DNA of 64,000 nucleotides, taken from the NCBI RefSeq assembly GCF_000720115.1, contig NZ_JOIR01000027.1, positions 19,403-83,402 on the forward strand. Direction: 5' to 3'. The stretch's first letter is position 1, and each line of letters begins with the position of its first letter. Of this stretch, positions 27,953-35,443 are shown in pieces. The DNA is from Streptomyces sp. NRRL F-2580 (lineage in GTDB: Bacteria; Actinomycetota; Actinomycetes; Streptomycetales; Streptomycetaceae). The translations under genes were made by a program, and so were the position numbers. Below the pieces are notes generated by a model. It ran no database searches, was not told the DNA's origin, and worked only from the letters and a program-made list of their open reading frames with translations.

Positions 27953-27978
27953 GACGGCCCAGAGACGGCCCAGGAGGG
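27953..27978. repeat. Left inner direct repeats, possible integrase arm site
   Basis: Two close copies of GACGGCCCAGAG/GACGGCCCAGGA lie 104 bases inside attL. Nearly the same pair occurs at 46,445-46,470, 89 bases inside attR and in the same orientation. The spacing is similar to arm-type binding sites of tyrosine integrases, but binding is inferred only. Confidence 0.5.
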
Positions 27979-28027
27979 CGCTTCGCCACGACGCCGTAGT
28001 CAGAAGACCTCTGCAGTCTGAGTCAGG

Positions 28028-28813
28028 TCATTCGCCGTCTTCCTCGCCAGATGAGTCGGGAGACCGGACCCCGTAAATCTCTTGCAGGAAATCACCATTA
28101 GAAGCGGGATATATTCCATTCTCCGCAAGGAGATTCCAGAGAGGCTCCACAGTCAAAGCTGCTCCATATCCCAGCTCAGGGGCAGCGTGATTCGTTAGCA
28201 GCGACGATGTAACCACGCCCAATAGCCAGCCGTCCTCCGTGAGGACCGGGCCACCACTGAAGCCACCGCGCGCCATCGGAGAGATGACGAATAGAGGGTG
28301 CTTCGATCCCACGTATGGATCAACGATGGTGATGACCTCACCTCGAACTGCGACGAGCTCTGGACGTGGCGACGTCGGGATCGGCGGATACCCCAACGCG
28401 ACAACTCTCATCATCACGAGACCGTCGTCGATCCAGTCGTCAAGATGCCCACCGATCTCGATGTGGTCGATCTTCCTGACCTTGTCATTGCCCCAGAAAC
28501 TGACACTCTCCATGTAGTACTCAAGGGAAAAATCGGTCTTCAGTAGTGCGAGATCAACGGTTGGATCACCTGGATAGATGACCTCAACAGAATCAAGGGA
28601 AAGTTTAGCGCCGCGGTACGGAATTAGGTTCTGGAGCTGACGGTTTTCCACCACGTGCCGGGCAGTTACTAGGTAGCCGTCACCGATATGAAAGGCCGTC
28701 CCAATACCGAGCTCTCCATCATCTCCGGATGTTTCTACGCACACAAGGCAGGGCGAGTGAAGTTGATAGAAACTCAACTCCGGGATTGGCGTGGAATCAG
28801 TCGAGTCTGCCAC
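28028..28813 (-). CDS. Trypsin-like serine protease
   Basis: A 261-residue protein with GTG start 28811-28813 behind AAGGAGG. The chymotrypsin-like catalytic triad is readable: His53 in VTARHVV, Asp87 in PTVDLALLK and Ser186 in GGFSGGPV. No signal peptide or membrane segment is seen, so it is likely cytoplasmic. GC content is clearly below that of neighbouring genes. Cytoplasmic trypsin-like proteases recur in bacterial conflict and defence loci, often beside a sensor partner. No partner gene directly follows; the next gene on the same strand is the restriction enzyme 219 bases upstream. Role in host defence is plausible but unproven. Confidence 0.85.
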   Translation of the reverse strand: MADSTDSTPIPELSFYQLHSPCLVCVETSGDDGELGIGTAFHIGDGYLVTARHVVENRQLQNLIPYRGAKLSLDSVEVIYPGDPTVDLALLKTDFSLEYYMESVSFWGNDKVRKIDHIEIGGHLDDWIDDGLVMMRVVALGYPPIPTSPRPELVAVRGEVITIVDPYVGSKHPLFVISPMARGGFSGGPVLTEDGWLLGVVTSSLLTNHAAPELGYGAALTVEPLWNLLAENGIYPASNGDFLQEIYGVRSPDSSGEEDGE

Positions 28814-29032
28814 GCAGGGCCTCCTTCTGTGACCGCGTTCCTTAGACCGAGTTGAAGTTGCCGGAAGACGATCTTAGGGCAGTAGATCATGCAACTGTCC
28901 TGCACGGTGGGTGAAGATCGGCATCCGATTCGCAGACTGACATGGGGCACCAGGAGCACTCATGGCAGGGCCATGGAATCCCCAGGGAGCTGCCCAGACG
29001 CACCGCCCGGCCGTCCATGTGAGCGATCACGT

Positions 29033-30367
29033 TTAGGCGAACGCGTCGCCTTCACGGCCGGGCCAAGCGAGCGTGATCCCCACGCGCTGGCACAGGGCGA
29101 CCCAGCGCGACTCTGACGGCTCGCGCTCTACCCATAGGACAGCGCGCACTGAGTCCGCCCTGCCCTTGAGCCTGTCGTGGTAGTCGAGCAGTTGCCCGAT
29201 GCCCGTGCGCAGCTGACGCGTCTCGTTGGCCAGCGTCAGCGACTTCACCTCGCACACCGTCAACTCGGTGGCAGTCAAACGCCACCCGAGGTCAAAGTCG
29301 GGGTCCGCGAGGCCCGGTGACAACACCTCCAGTCCTCGCGCCTCGGCCGCCTTCGCTAGGTCGTTCTGCAGCTTGCGGTGCGCCTTGAGGTTCCTCCCAA
29401 CGAGATCACTGTCAGAAGGGCTGAGCTGGGCAGGGGAGGGCTCTACCGATTCGTCCGCCACTCGGTATCCACAACCGACGGGGACACTCGCCGGCTGGGT
29501 GGTACTACCGACCGGCACCAGGTGGAACCGGATGACCTTCCGCAGCGGCCCGCCACCCGTCTCCGGCGCCTCACCAAATGAATATGGCTGCCCCGGGTCC
29601 ACGGCGAACTCACCGACGTACCGAACGAAGCCACGCGACCCCTCGAAGAGCCGCAACGCGAGGCCCAGACTCACGTGGTCCCGAGTGGATGCATTCCCCA
29701 AGCTGTCGAAGGTCTGGGGCCCGGTCTGGCCGTCTCCCGTGTAGTGGAACGTGCCGTCCTCAGCCCACTTGTCGAAGTAGCCGTGCTGGTGCCCCGTCTT
29801 CGGATCGCTGAACAGCAACACATTGTCCGACTTGGCACACTTACTGATGCCACCTTGGCGGCTGCCGCCGTACCGGTCGTGCAGCTCCTTGCGCTTGATG
29901 GTCTGACCGGGGAGCAGATCCCAGACGGGGGCGGCATCCCCGACCTCCCTGCTTGCGAAGGCCTCCTCGAAAGCGCCCCACTGCTCCTCCGTCACCCTGT
30001 GGGGGTTCGTGGCGAACAGGGAGCGCAGTGGGGACCGCTCCTGAAAGCGCGCGTCCTCCTGGAAACGCTGACGCGGGATCGCCTGCTTGAGCCACTCATC
30101 CATGACCAGCGGCGCATACCAGCGCGTCCCGGGGTCCTCCTGCCAGTACTCATCGGGGGCACTTGCCTGCTGCGTCGGAACGCCAGTAATTCGCCCCCTG
30201 CCGACGAGTCCGCCGCGAGGCCCCGTTACCCACATGACGAACTCGTCGCCGGCGGCCAACTCCTTGAGGTGCCGTCCGACGCTCCAGGAACTGAGGTCGT
30301 GCCCATCCTTCCGGTACCTGTCGAGCTCGAACATCTCCTGGTTGCAAGCCAGAAGCCACGTCGCCAT
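29033..30367 (-). CDS. Type IV restriction enzyme: EVE, SRA-like and PD-(D/E)XK domains
   Basis: A 444-residue protein; ATG 30365-30367 follows AGGGG by five bases. Residues 1-145 form an EVE/PUA-like domain (ATWLLACNQEMFELDRYRKDG, LKELAAGDEFVMWVTG). Residues 150-285 match the ScoMcrA-type SRA domain (GQTIKRKELHDRYGG, RQGGIS, LLFSDPKTG, GFVRYVGEF), known to read modified DNA. Residues 320-435 form a PD-(D/E)XK nuclease with Asp359 (PDFDLGW), Glu373 and Lys375 (CEVKSL) and the GQLLDY helix at 391-396. Two modified-base readers plus a nuclease indicate cleavage of DNA carrying modified bases, as in phages or incoming methylated DNA. Unlike S. coelicolor McrA it appears to use this nuclease instead of HNH. 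Exact modification unknown. Confidence 0.82.
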   Translation of the reverse strand: MATWLLACNQEMFELDRYRKDGHDLSSWSVGRHLKELAAGDEFVMWVTGPRGGLVGRGRITGVPTQQASAPDEYWQEDPGTRWYAPLVMDEWLKQAIPRQRFQEDARFQERSPLRSLFATNPHRVTEEQWGAFEEAFASREVGDAAPVWDLLPGQTIKRKELHDRYGGSRQGGISKCAKSDNVLLFSDPKTGHQHGYFDKWAEDGTFHYTGDGQTGPQTFDSLGNASTRDHVSLGLALRLFEGSRGFVRYVGEFAVDPGQPYSFGEAPETGGGPLRKVIRFHLVPVGSTTQPASVPVGCGYRVADESVEPSPAQLSPSDSDLVGRNLKAHRKLQNDLAKAAEARGLEVLSPGLADPDFDLGWRLTATELTVCEVKSLTLANETRQLRTGIGQLLDYHDRLKGRADSVRAVLWVEREPSESRWVALCQRVGITLAWPGREGDAFA

Positions 30368-30714
30368 ACCCACCCCTGTTGGGTCGAGGAGATCAACCTC
30401 ACGAGCCTACGGCAGGGGTACGACAAGGCACCAAGGATCTGGCTGGGGCCGATGCAGCCTGCGCCGGCTACGCGACTCTCCCAAGCCCAACCCGAGTGAG
30501 TCCCATCCACGGGGAGGCCACAGGGCAGTAGACCGGAGGCGCACGTTCGAGTGCTCGTGGAAATCTAGTTTCTGCAACGGCGCACGTCAGGCGTGGGGGG
30601 CGCCAGTCAGGCGCCTCCTGGCCGCGCGTACGTGTAGCCGGGCAACAGTTGAGGCCCCTAGACTTTCAGTCATCGATCCTTCGAACAGTGATCTTTGAGT
30701 AGAAGGAGACCGGG
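30368..30714. other. Divergent intergenic region, no gene seen
   Basis: This 347-base gap lies between the leftward restriction gene and the rightward DprA-like gene and should hold both promoters. TAGACT at 30,659-30,664 could be a -10 box for the rightward pair, without a clear -35 box. An inverted pair GGCGCC...GGCGCC (around 30,599-30,621) is visible. No coding sequence could be supported. Confidence 0.35.
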
Positions 30715-31665
30715 ATGATCGATGACACTCAAATGCGCTTGTTGGCGCTCTGTGCCCTGCGCATCGAAGCGAAGAGCGTGGACTGGTCGCTGCTCGCGCG
30801 TTGCGCCCTGAATGGGCAGCTAGACAGCCTGTGTGAAGGATTCATTCCGGAAGACTCAGCCGCCGCACGCAAGGCGCTCCCTCTCCTGCGGCAGGCCCTG
30901 GCTGAGAGCCCACTCTCGCAGCACTTCGGCCGTGTCGAGGAAGAGTTGGAACTGGCCGCTACGGTGGGGGCTGGCCTAGTCACCGTGCTTGACGCCGACT
31001 ACCCCGAGAACCTGCGAAACGTGGCCGACCTGCCACCATTTCTATTCTATCGCGGAGCATTGGACCACGAGGCCGATGCTCGCTCAGTTGCCGTTGTGGG
31101 AACACGACAGGTTTCGGATATCGGGCTTTCCCGCGCCAAACGCGCATCTCGGGAGCTGGGTGAAGCGGGATACTGCATCACTTCGGGTCTTGCCCGCGGG
31201 GTGGACACGGCCGCCCATCAAACGGCACTGCACTTCGGTCGCCGAACCATCGCAGTAATCGGTACAGGGATTACTCGATGCTATCCGAAGGAGAACCACG
31301 ACCTCGCGGAGGAGATCGCTGAGCGCGGCGTAATCCTTTCGCAGTTCTGGCCGTCTCGCTCGCCGGGGCGCGACACGTTCCCGCGCAGGAATCACGTCAC
31401 CTCCGCAGCCAGTCTGGGAACTCTCGTCATTGAGGCGTCGGGAACCTCGGGCGCCAAGATGCAGGCACGCGTGGCAGCTGAACAAGGGAGGCACGTCCTA
31501 CTTCTTCGCTCGCTCGTCGACAACCAGCCATGGGCGCGCAAGATGGTGGACTCAGGCAAGGCGACCGCCGTGGGGGCGATCGAACAAATGCTCGAAATTC
31601 TCGCCACCCCCGTCCGCTCGCACGAAGCACCGCCGCAGCTACAGCTCTTGTTTGACGCTGGGTGA
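30715..31665 (+). CDS. DprA-like protein, probable ShosA-type antitoxin
   Basis: A 316-residue protein with ATG 30715 behind AAGGAG. Residues 124-264 form a DprA/Smf Rossmann-like domain: VAVVGTR, TSGLARGVDTAAH, AVIGTGITRCYP, FPRRNHVTSAASLGTLVIEA, SGAKMQA. Differences from standard DprA: the RNR motif reads RNH, the usual PG after the last strand is absent, and there is no C-terminal winged helix. It is followed 65 bases later by a phosphoribosyltransferase gene. A DprA-like protein next to a phosphoribosyltransferase is the layout of ShosTA, a toxin-antitoxin anti-phage system known from P2-like phage hotspots, where the DprA-like partner is the antitoxin. This assignment rests on recalled domain pairing. 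Confidence 0.75.
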   Translation: MIDDTQMRLLALCALRIEAKSVDWSLLARCALNGQLDSLCEGFIPEDSAAARKALPLLRQALAESPLSQHFGRVEEELELAATVGAGLVTVLDADYPENLRNVADLPPFLFYRGALDHEADARSVAVVGTRQVSDIGLSRAKRASRELGEAGYCITSGLARGVDTAAHQTALHFGRRTIAVIGTGITRCYPKENHDLAEEIAERGVILSQFWPSRSPGRDTFPRRNHVTSAASLGTLVIEASGTSGAKMQARVAAEQGRHVLLLRSLVDNQPWARKMVDSGKATAVGAIEQMLEILATPVRSHEAPPQLQLLFDAG

Positions 31666-31730
31666 TTGCGCGAGATCGGAACGTAGGATTAGCTTTCCCT
31701 GGGGTTCAGTCGTGAGCAGGGGGGCTGGAG

Positions 31731-32564
31731 TTGTCCTATCGTGTCTTCGCGCGTCCCAACCATCAGGGTTGGATGACAAGCCACTGGGTGAAGTGGTTGC
31801 GTGAACAAGGTGTGGCCCCTCCGGTCCTGCCGGATGACGCCAATGCGACGTGCCTTACTTGCCGCACACCAACCCGCGTGGGCAGTCTCGGGACGCCCTA
31901 CGAGCGTTGCTTCGACTGCGCGAACACCATTTCTCGACATCTAGACGGATTCGTTCCGATCTGCTACTCCCTCCACAGCGGCTTCGAGGGTGTCTTGTGG
32001 CGCGCGAAGAATGACGCATCTGCGGGCTGGTTGCGCATGCCTCTGGGCGCACTCCTTTGGTCGTTCCTGAAGAGCCACGAGCGCTGCATAGAGACAGCGT
32101 ATGGGGGGCCGTTTGATCTGAGGATCACCATGCCCTCCCACTCGTCTACGCGTGGCGGGGTGAGTCACCTTGACAGGGTCGTTAATTGCGTCAGAAACTT
32201 CTCACAATCCTGGGATAGCTCGACACTCGTCAAAAATGACGCATCGAAAGCTGATACGCGGCGAGGGCGGGCGGTCGGGGATCTCTTTTCGGCGAGCTCG
32301 ATAGTGGCGGGAAAACGGGTACTTGTTCTCGATGACACGTTTACCACCGGGGGCACCTTGGCAAGCGCCGCACGAGCTCTCAAAGATGGCGGCGCCCGAA
32401 CGGTCGTGGGGATTTCCTTCGGTCGACAGCTATCCGCGGAGTGGAGCGATTCCAGGAACTTGGTTGCCACACTGCCACAAAGGGTGCTTGATCTAGATAG
32501 CTGCGTGGTTCACGGAATCCACTCCTCAGATCCGTTTTCAGAGGTATTTAGGCGCCGGCGATGA
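31731..32564 (+). CDS. ComF-like phosphoribosyltransferase, probable ShosT-type toxin
   Basis: A 277-residue protein, TTG start 31731 a few bases after a G-rich AGGGGGG. Near the N-terminus two CxxC pairs (Cys41/44 and Cys60/63) form a likely zinc finger, as in ComF. The phosphoribosyltransferase signature is VLVLDDTFTTGGTL (residues 197-210), the PRPP-binding loop. Codon use and GC are lower than the host average. With the preceding DprA-like gene it resembles the ShosTA pair, in which the transferase is the toxin. Alternatively it is a competence ComF relative, but the location on a mobile element with restriction genes favours defence. No purine or pyrimidine pathway gene is nearby. Confidence 0.75.
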   Translation: MSYRVFARPNHQGWMTSHWVKWLREQGVAPPVLPDDANATCLTCRTPTRVGSLGTPYERCFDCANTISRHLDGFVPICYSLHSGFEGVLWRAKNDASAGWLRMPLGALLWSFLKSHERCIETAYGGPFDLRITMPSHSSTRGGVSHLDRVVNCVRNFSQSWDSSTLVKNDASKADTRRGRAVGDLFSASSIVAGKRVLVLDDTFTTGGTLASAARALKDGGARTVVGISFGRQLSAEWSDSRNLVATLPQRVLDLDSCVVHGIHSSDPFSEVFRRRR

Positions 32565-32645
32565 CAGGGAGCCGACGTGCAGCCGCTGAGCCGAGACGCA
32601 TTTCCTGAAATCCGTCCTTAAGTGCAACGCTCAACCCGGTGAGCC

Positions 32646-32671
32646 CGGACAGCTCCCCTCCCGGCTGTCCG
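32646..32671. terminator. Bidirectional terminator hairpin between convergent genes
   Basis: Arms CGGACAGC and GCTGTCCG with a ten-base loop lie between the convergent phosphoribosyltransferase and PP2C genes. Confidence 0.55.
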
Positions 32672-32699
32672 AACTGCAGCATTGGAAGTGCGCCACGCG

Positions 32700-33524
32700 T
32701 CAATAGCGCGCGTCAGTGCCACGTTGACAGAAGGCCACGGCAGCATCGTCACCAGCCTTGTACCGGGGCCACCGGTGCCCATGAGGGTCTGTCCCCTCCA
32801 CCTTACGAACCGTGGCAATCAGCGCTGCGGGGCCCTCCCTGCGCAGTTGGGCGAACACGTCCCCCCAAGAGGCCATCTGATACTCGGTGACGAGCCGTGA
32901 GACGCCGTCCGAAACTACGGCGGCCGACCGAACCTCGCTCAGCTTCGCAGTGCCCGTCAGTGCGTGAAACGCTGCCTCCGCCTCCGCAGCGGCCACCCAG
33001 TAGCCCTCGGGAGTGTTCCGAATCTGCCGTTGAGCTGCCACCAGCCTGGCCACGCTGGCTCGGTGGTCCGGGGAGCCCGTCGCGTGGCGCTCCGTTTCGG
33101 CCCTCAGGTCTTGGCAAACGTCGTCCACCCGAAGATCGGTCAGCGTCGTGAACCCCTCTGGCCCCTGAAGCACGATCGGCGAGTCTGCCAGGACTAGATG
33201 ATCGATCCGATCCGACCGCTCTCGGAGAATGGCCACGGTTGCCGACGGCGTGCCTGGGTTCTTCAAGTCGCAGGTCTGGTGAAGCTTCGCTACTCGTTCC
33301 AGGGCTGACGCCAACGCGTCTGGTAGTGGCACGCCAGGGTCCGCAAGAGCAGCGACGATATGGCCACCCAGTTGGGCGACGTACCAAGGCACGCCGTGGA
33401 CACACCCAGTGTCCAAGCCTGCCGTACTGAGCCCGTCAAGGACCACTGCGAACGTCGGGGTACCCGCCACCCAGTCCTCGTTAGGCGATGAGCCGCCGGC
33501 CTGGGTCGCAACGCTGACCTGCAT
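32700..33524 (-). CDS. PP2C-family protein phosphatase
   Basis: A 274-residue cytoplasmic protein; ATG 33522-33524 starts one base after the stop of the upstream HTH gene, with GAGG shortly before it, so the two are translationally linked. PP2C metal-binding motifs are present: NED (residues 15-17), VVLDG (28-31), a later VSDG and the C-terminal GDDAAVAF. The order agrees with a working Ser/Thr phosphatase domain without extra sensor domain. No kinase or anti-sigma gene is seen nearby. Because its operon faces the transfer operon and starts with a DNA-binding protein, it may switch element activity or defence, but the target is unknown. Confidence 0.78.
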   Translation of the reverse strand: MQVSVATQAGGSSPNEDWVAGTPTFAVVLDGLSTAGLDTGCVHGVPWYVAQLGGHIVAALADPGVPLPDALASALERVAKLHQTCDLKNPGTPSATVAILRERSDRIDHLVLADSPIVLQGPEGFTTLTDLRVDDVCQDLRAETERHATGSPDHRASVARLVAAQRQIRNTPEGYWVAAAEAEAAFHALTGTAKLSEVRSAAVVSDGVSRLVTEYQMASWGDVFAQLRREGPAALIATVRKVEGTDPHGHRWPRYKAGDDAAVAFCQRGTDARY

Positions 33525-33525
33525 G

Positions 33526-34371
33526 TTATCCCTCGTGTCGGTAGAGCGGCGTAACCCTCTTGCTCTCCAGGACTTCCAGAGTCTTGGGGTCATAGCGGCA
33601 AGAGATCAGGGTCGAGAAGCGTCGCGTGCGAACCTCGCGGTACAGCTCGGGAAGGTTGTTCTCCAGGTAGTGAACGACGCCGTTCGCCCCAATAGCGTGG
33701 ATACCGGCGGCATAGAGGAATGTTCCTCGACCATCGAGCCGTGGGAGACGCGCAAGGTACCCGTAGTCTGCCGCCGATCCGTCCTCGTCCATGGGGGACC
33801 GGAATCGCTCATCGGCCTTAAGGTCTACGAGATGCCATGCCCTGTCCTTCTCGAAACGAAGGTAGTCGTCGCCTTCAAGCACCTGGGCGATGATCGGTGA
33901 CAGCCGCGGCCCGCAGACCACTACGTGGTTGTCCCGGTTGAGGTTAACCATGCCGCTTGGCGGGATCACCTCATAGTGCGCATCCAGCTTCAGCGTCGCC
34001 AGGAGCTTCCTGAGTCGATCGAAATTCCCCAGGTCTTCTCGCGCGACCACTTCGCCCGGGTTCTCCTCGGGTGACTTGCCAGCTTCGTACTTGCCACCGA
34101 GCGAGATCGTCATGAGGTCTGTACCGAAGAAGGCACGTTCCGGCGGGGGGCCCTGAGAGGCCAACTGGCCGACACGACCGCGACTCACGCCCAGGAGCGC
34201 GGCGATCTCTGACTGCGACATGCCCGATGCTGCTGCCTCCTCGATCGCCTCTCGCCTGATACGCGAAAGCTCGATCACGCGCCCCTGGTAGTCCGCCAAG
34301 AGGTCGATCGCGGCTTTCGCGCGCTCCACAGGCACTTTGACCTGCGCAACCCGCTGCATCTCTTCGTGCAT
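33526..34371 (-). CDS. Helix-turn-helix regulator with C-terminal sensor-like domain
   Basis: A 281-residue protein; ATG 34369-34371 was chosen because GGAGG lies five bases upstream, though the frame extends to a TTG at 34,401. A helical N-terminus leads to a sigma-70 region-4-like HTH at about 51-72 (MSQSEIAALLGVSRGRVGQL). The C-terminal 190 residues form a separate domain with a glycine-containing strand-loop HVVVCGPRLSP and conserved-looking YLARLPRLDGRGTFLYAAG and YLENNLPELYREV; I recognise no named family, and a ligand-sensing role is a guess. It heads an operon with the PP2C gene and is divergent from the transfer genes, where GGGGGCCT repeats could be its operators. It may replace the KorSA/Pra regulators of other AICEs. 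Confidence 0.75.
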   Translation of the reverse strand: MHEEMQRVAQVKVPVERAKAAIDLLADYQGRVIELSRIRREAIEEAAASGMSQSEIAALLGVSRGRVGQLASQGPPPERAFFGTDLMTISLGGKYEAGKSPEENPGEVVAREDLGNFDRLRKLLATLKLDAHYEVIPPSGMVNLNRDNHVVVCGPRLSPIIAQVLEGDDYLRFEKDRAWHLVDLKADERFRSPMDEDGSAADYGYLARLPRLDGRGTFLYAAGIHAIGANGVVHYLENNLPELYREVRTRRFSTLISCRYDPKTLEVLESKRVTPLYRHEG

Positions 34372-34850
34372 CTCATCCTCCGCGCTTAGGGGGCCTTGCA
34401 ATCATACCGCGAGGGGGGCTTGACGACCACGCCGCGACTGCCTACCTTGGCTATCAGATCGGCGCATAGGCCCCCTAGGCAAGCAGTTGCGTGGGGGCCT
34501 AACACGCCTATGACCTGCACTTCTGCACGACCAGGAGCCCCGCGACGGACGGGGGGAGGCGACCCGGCGCCTTGTCATTCACCGGAGGGCTTAGACCGAA
34601 AGGTCACGTCTCCATACGCCTTCGCCAGGCCTCAAGCCTGAAGGAGACATTGCAGTAACCAGCCTCGCCGCAGACCTCTCAGGCTGCGGCCGGTTGCCTC
34701 CTCCGCCCGTCCGGCGCCCATGCGCTGTACGGGCGGGGTTGAGGGGAGCCGGAGTAGTTCTTCCTGCTTCACCCCTATCGCAGTGCAGCCCCCGGCGTTC
34801 CCGCGCCGGGGGCTGCTGAGTCCCGTTCCTCTCTCGAAGGAGCAAGACCC
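34372..34850 (+). promoter_or_regulatory. Divergent control region and structured leader of transfer operon
   Basis: A rightward promoter is visible: TTGACG at 34,420-34,425, 17 bases, TACCTT at 34,443-34,448. The 8-mer GGGGGCCT occurs at 34,389-34,396 and 34,493-34,500 and inverted at 34,468-34,475, flanking this promoter. Arms TAGGCCCCC/GGGGGCCTA (34,467-34,475 and 34,493-34,501) can pair. A further hairpin CCGCCCGT/ACGGGCGG lies at 34,703-34,736. The predicted leader is about 400 bases. A weak open frame across it (34,396-34,641) lacks a ribosome-binding site and was not called. Confidence 0.55.
34785..34816 (+). terminator. Perfect hairpin just before first transfer gene
   Basis: Thirteen-base perfect arms (GCAGCCCCCGGCG and complement) with a six-base loop end 35 bases before the start at 34,851. 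It could be an attenuator or terminate the leader RNA. Confidence 0.55.
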
Positions 34851-35120
34851 ATGAAGTCCATCGCTGCACTTCACGACGTTGTTACCCCGTGGTCCGACGA
34901 TCTGGAGCCGTCGGACGCGGAGCTGGACGCGATCGAGACCGAGATGCCCGTGGTCCTGGCCGAGGTCGAATTGCTCGATGCGCTGATCGCGCTGCTGGAC
35001 CGGCCGGCGTTCGAGTTCGACGCCCGCCGCATCCGGCGGGCTCGCAACCGGGTCCTGGCGGCCCGGCGGGAGCTGGCCAACCGCACCGCCGGCGCAAGCG
35101 TGGCGGGGGACGCGGCATGA
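34851..35120 (+). CDS. Small protein, DUF6284-like, first of transfer operon
   Basis: An 89-residue acidic, helical protein with ATG 34851 behind GAAGGAG. Sequence such as WSDDLEPSDAELDAIETEMP followed by a basic C-terminal helix (RRIRRARNRVLAARRELANR) resembles a Streptomyces-specific family I recall as DUF6284, common in AICEs and plasmids. No motif with known function. Its stop overlaps the next start (ATGA). Confidence 0.7.
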   Translation: MKSIAALHDVVTPWSDDLEPSDAELDAIETEMPVVLAEVELLDALIALLDRPAFEFDARRIRRARNRVLAARRELANRTAGASVAGDAA

Positions 35121-35443
35121 GCAAGCAGATCTTTGGAGCGCAGTTGTCGTTGCGCTGTTGCGGCACCACCGCCCCGGAACGCACGGCCGGCCCATGCTGG
35201 CAGCTGTACGTGGCCCAGACCGGTCTGGTCAGCGAGTGGCCCACCTTCACCTGGCCCACGTCCACCGAGATCCCGAGCGTTCACGCGCGGCAGGCGGCCC
35301 TTGCGTACCTCGGGTTCACGCTCGCCGAGGACGCCGAATGGGAGTGGACGGAGCACACCGGCCCCGACTACCACCCCCACCCCGCGCGGGTCCTCCTCCT
35401 GGGCTCGGTCAAGGTCCGGCCGCTGGAAAGCGGGGCGGCATGA
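35117..35443 (+). CDS. Small hypothetical protein, DUF6303-like
   Basis: A 108-residue protein whose ATG overlaps the previous stop as ATGA. It shows AQLSLRCCG, CWQLYVAQTGLVSEWPTF and LGFTLAEDAEWEWTEHTGPDY, a pattern I recall from the DUF6303 family in Streptomyces mobile elements. No signal peptide or membrane segment. Function unknown; the tight coupling suggests a role in the transfer/maintenance operon. Confidence 0.65.
   Translation: MSKQIFGAQLSLRCCGTTAPERTAGPCWQLYVAQTGLVSEWPTFTWPTSTEIPSVHARQAALAYLGFTLAEDAEWEWTEHTGPDYHPHPARVLLLGSVKVRPLESGAA

Larger units (their letters stand above)
27595..28027. other. Left junction region, no gene seen
   Basis: This 433-base stretch contains the host terminator, the attL core and the left inner repeats, listed separately. 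No supported coding sequence was found. Confidence 0.6.

Noticed and set aside
30715..32564. Natural competence genes dprA-comF
   Set aside because: Streptomyces is not known to be naturally transformable, the DprA-like protein lacks usual motifs, and the pair sits among defence genes on a mobile element.
34396..34641. An 81-codon frame in the leader of the transfer operon
   Set aside because: Starts over the promoter and operator repeats, lacks a ribosome-binding site and has atypical composition.
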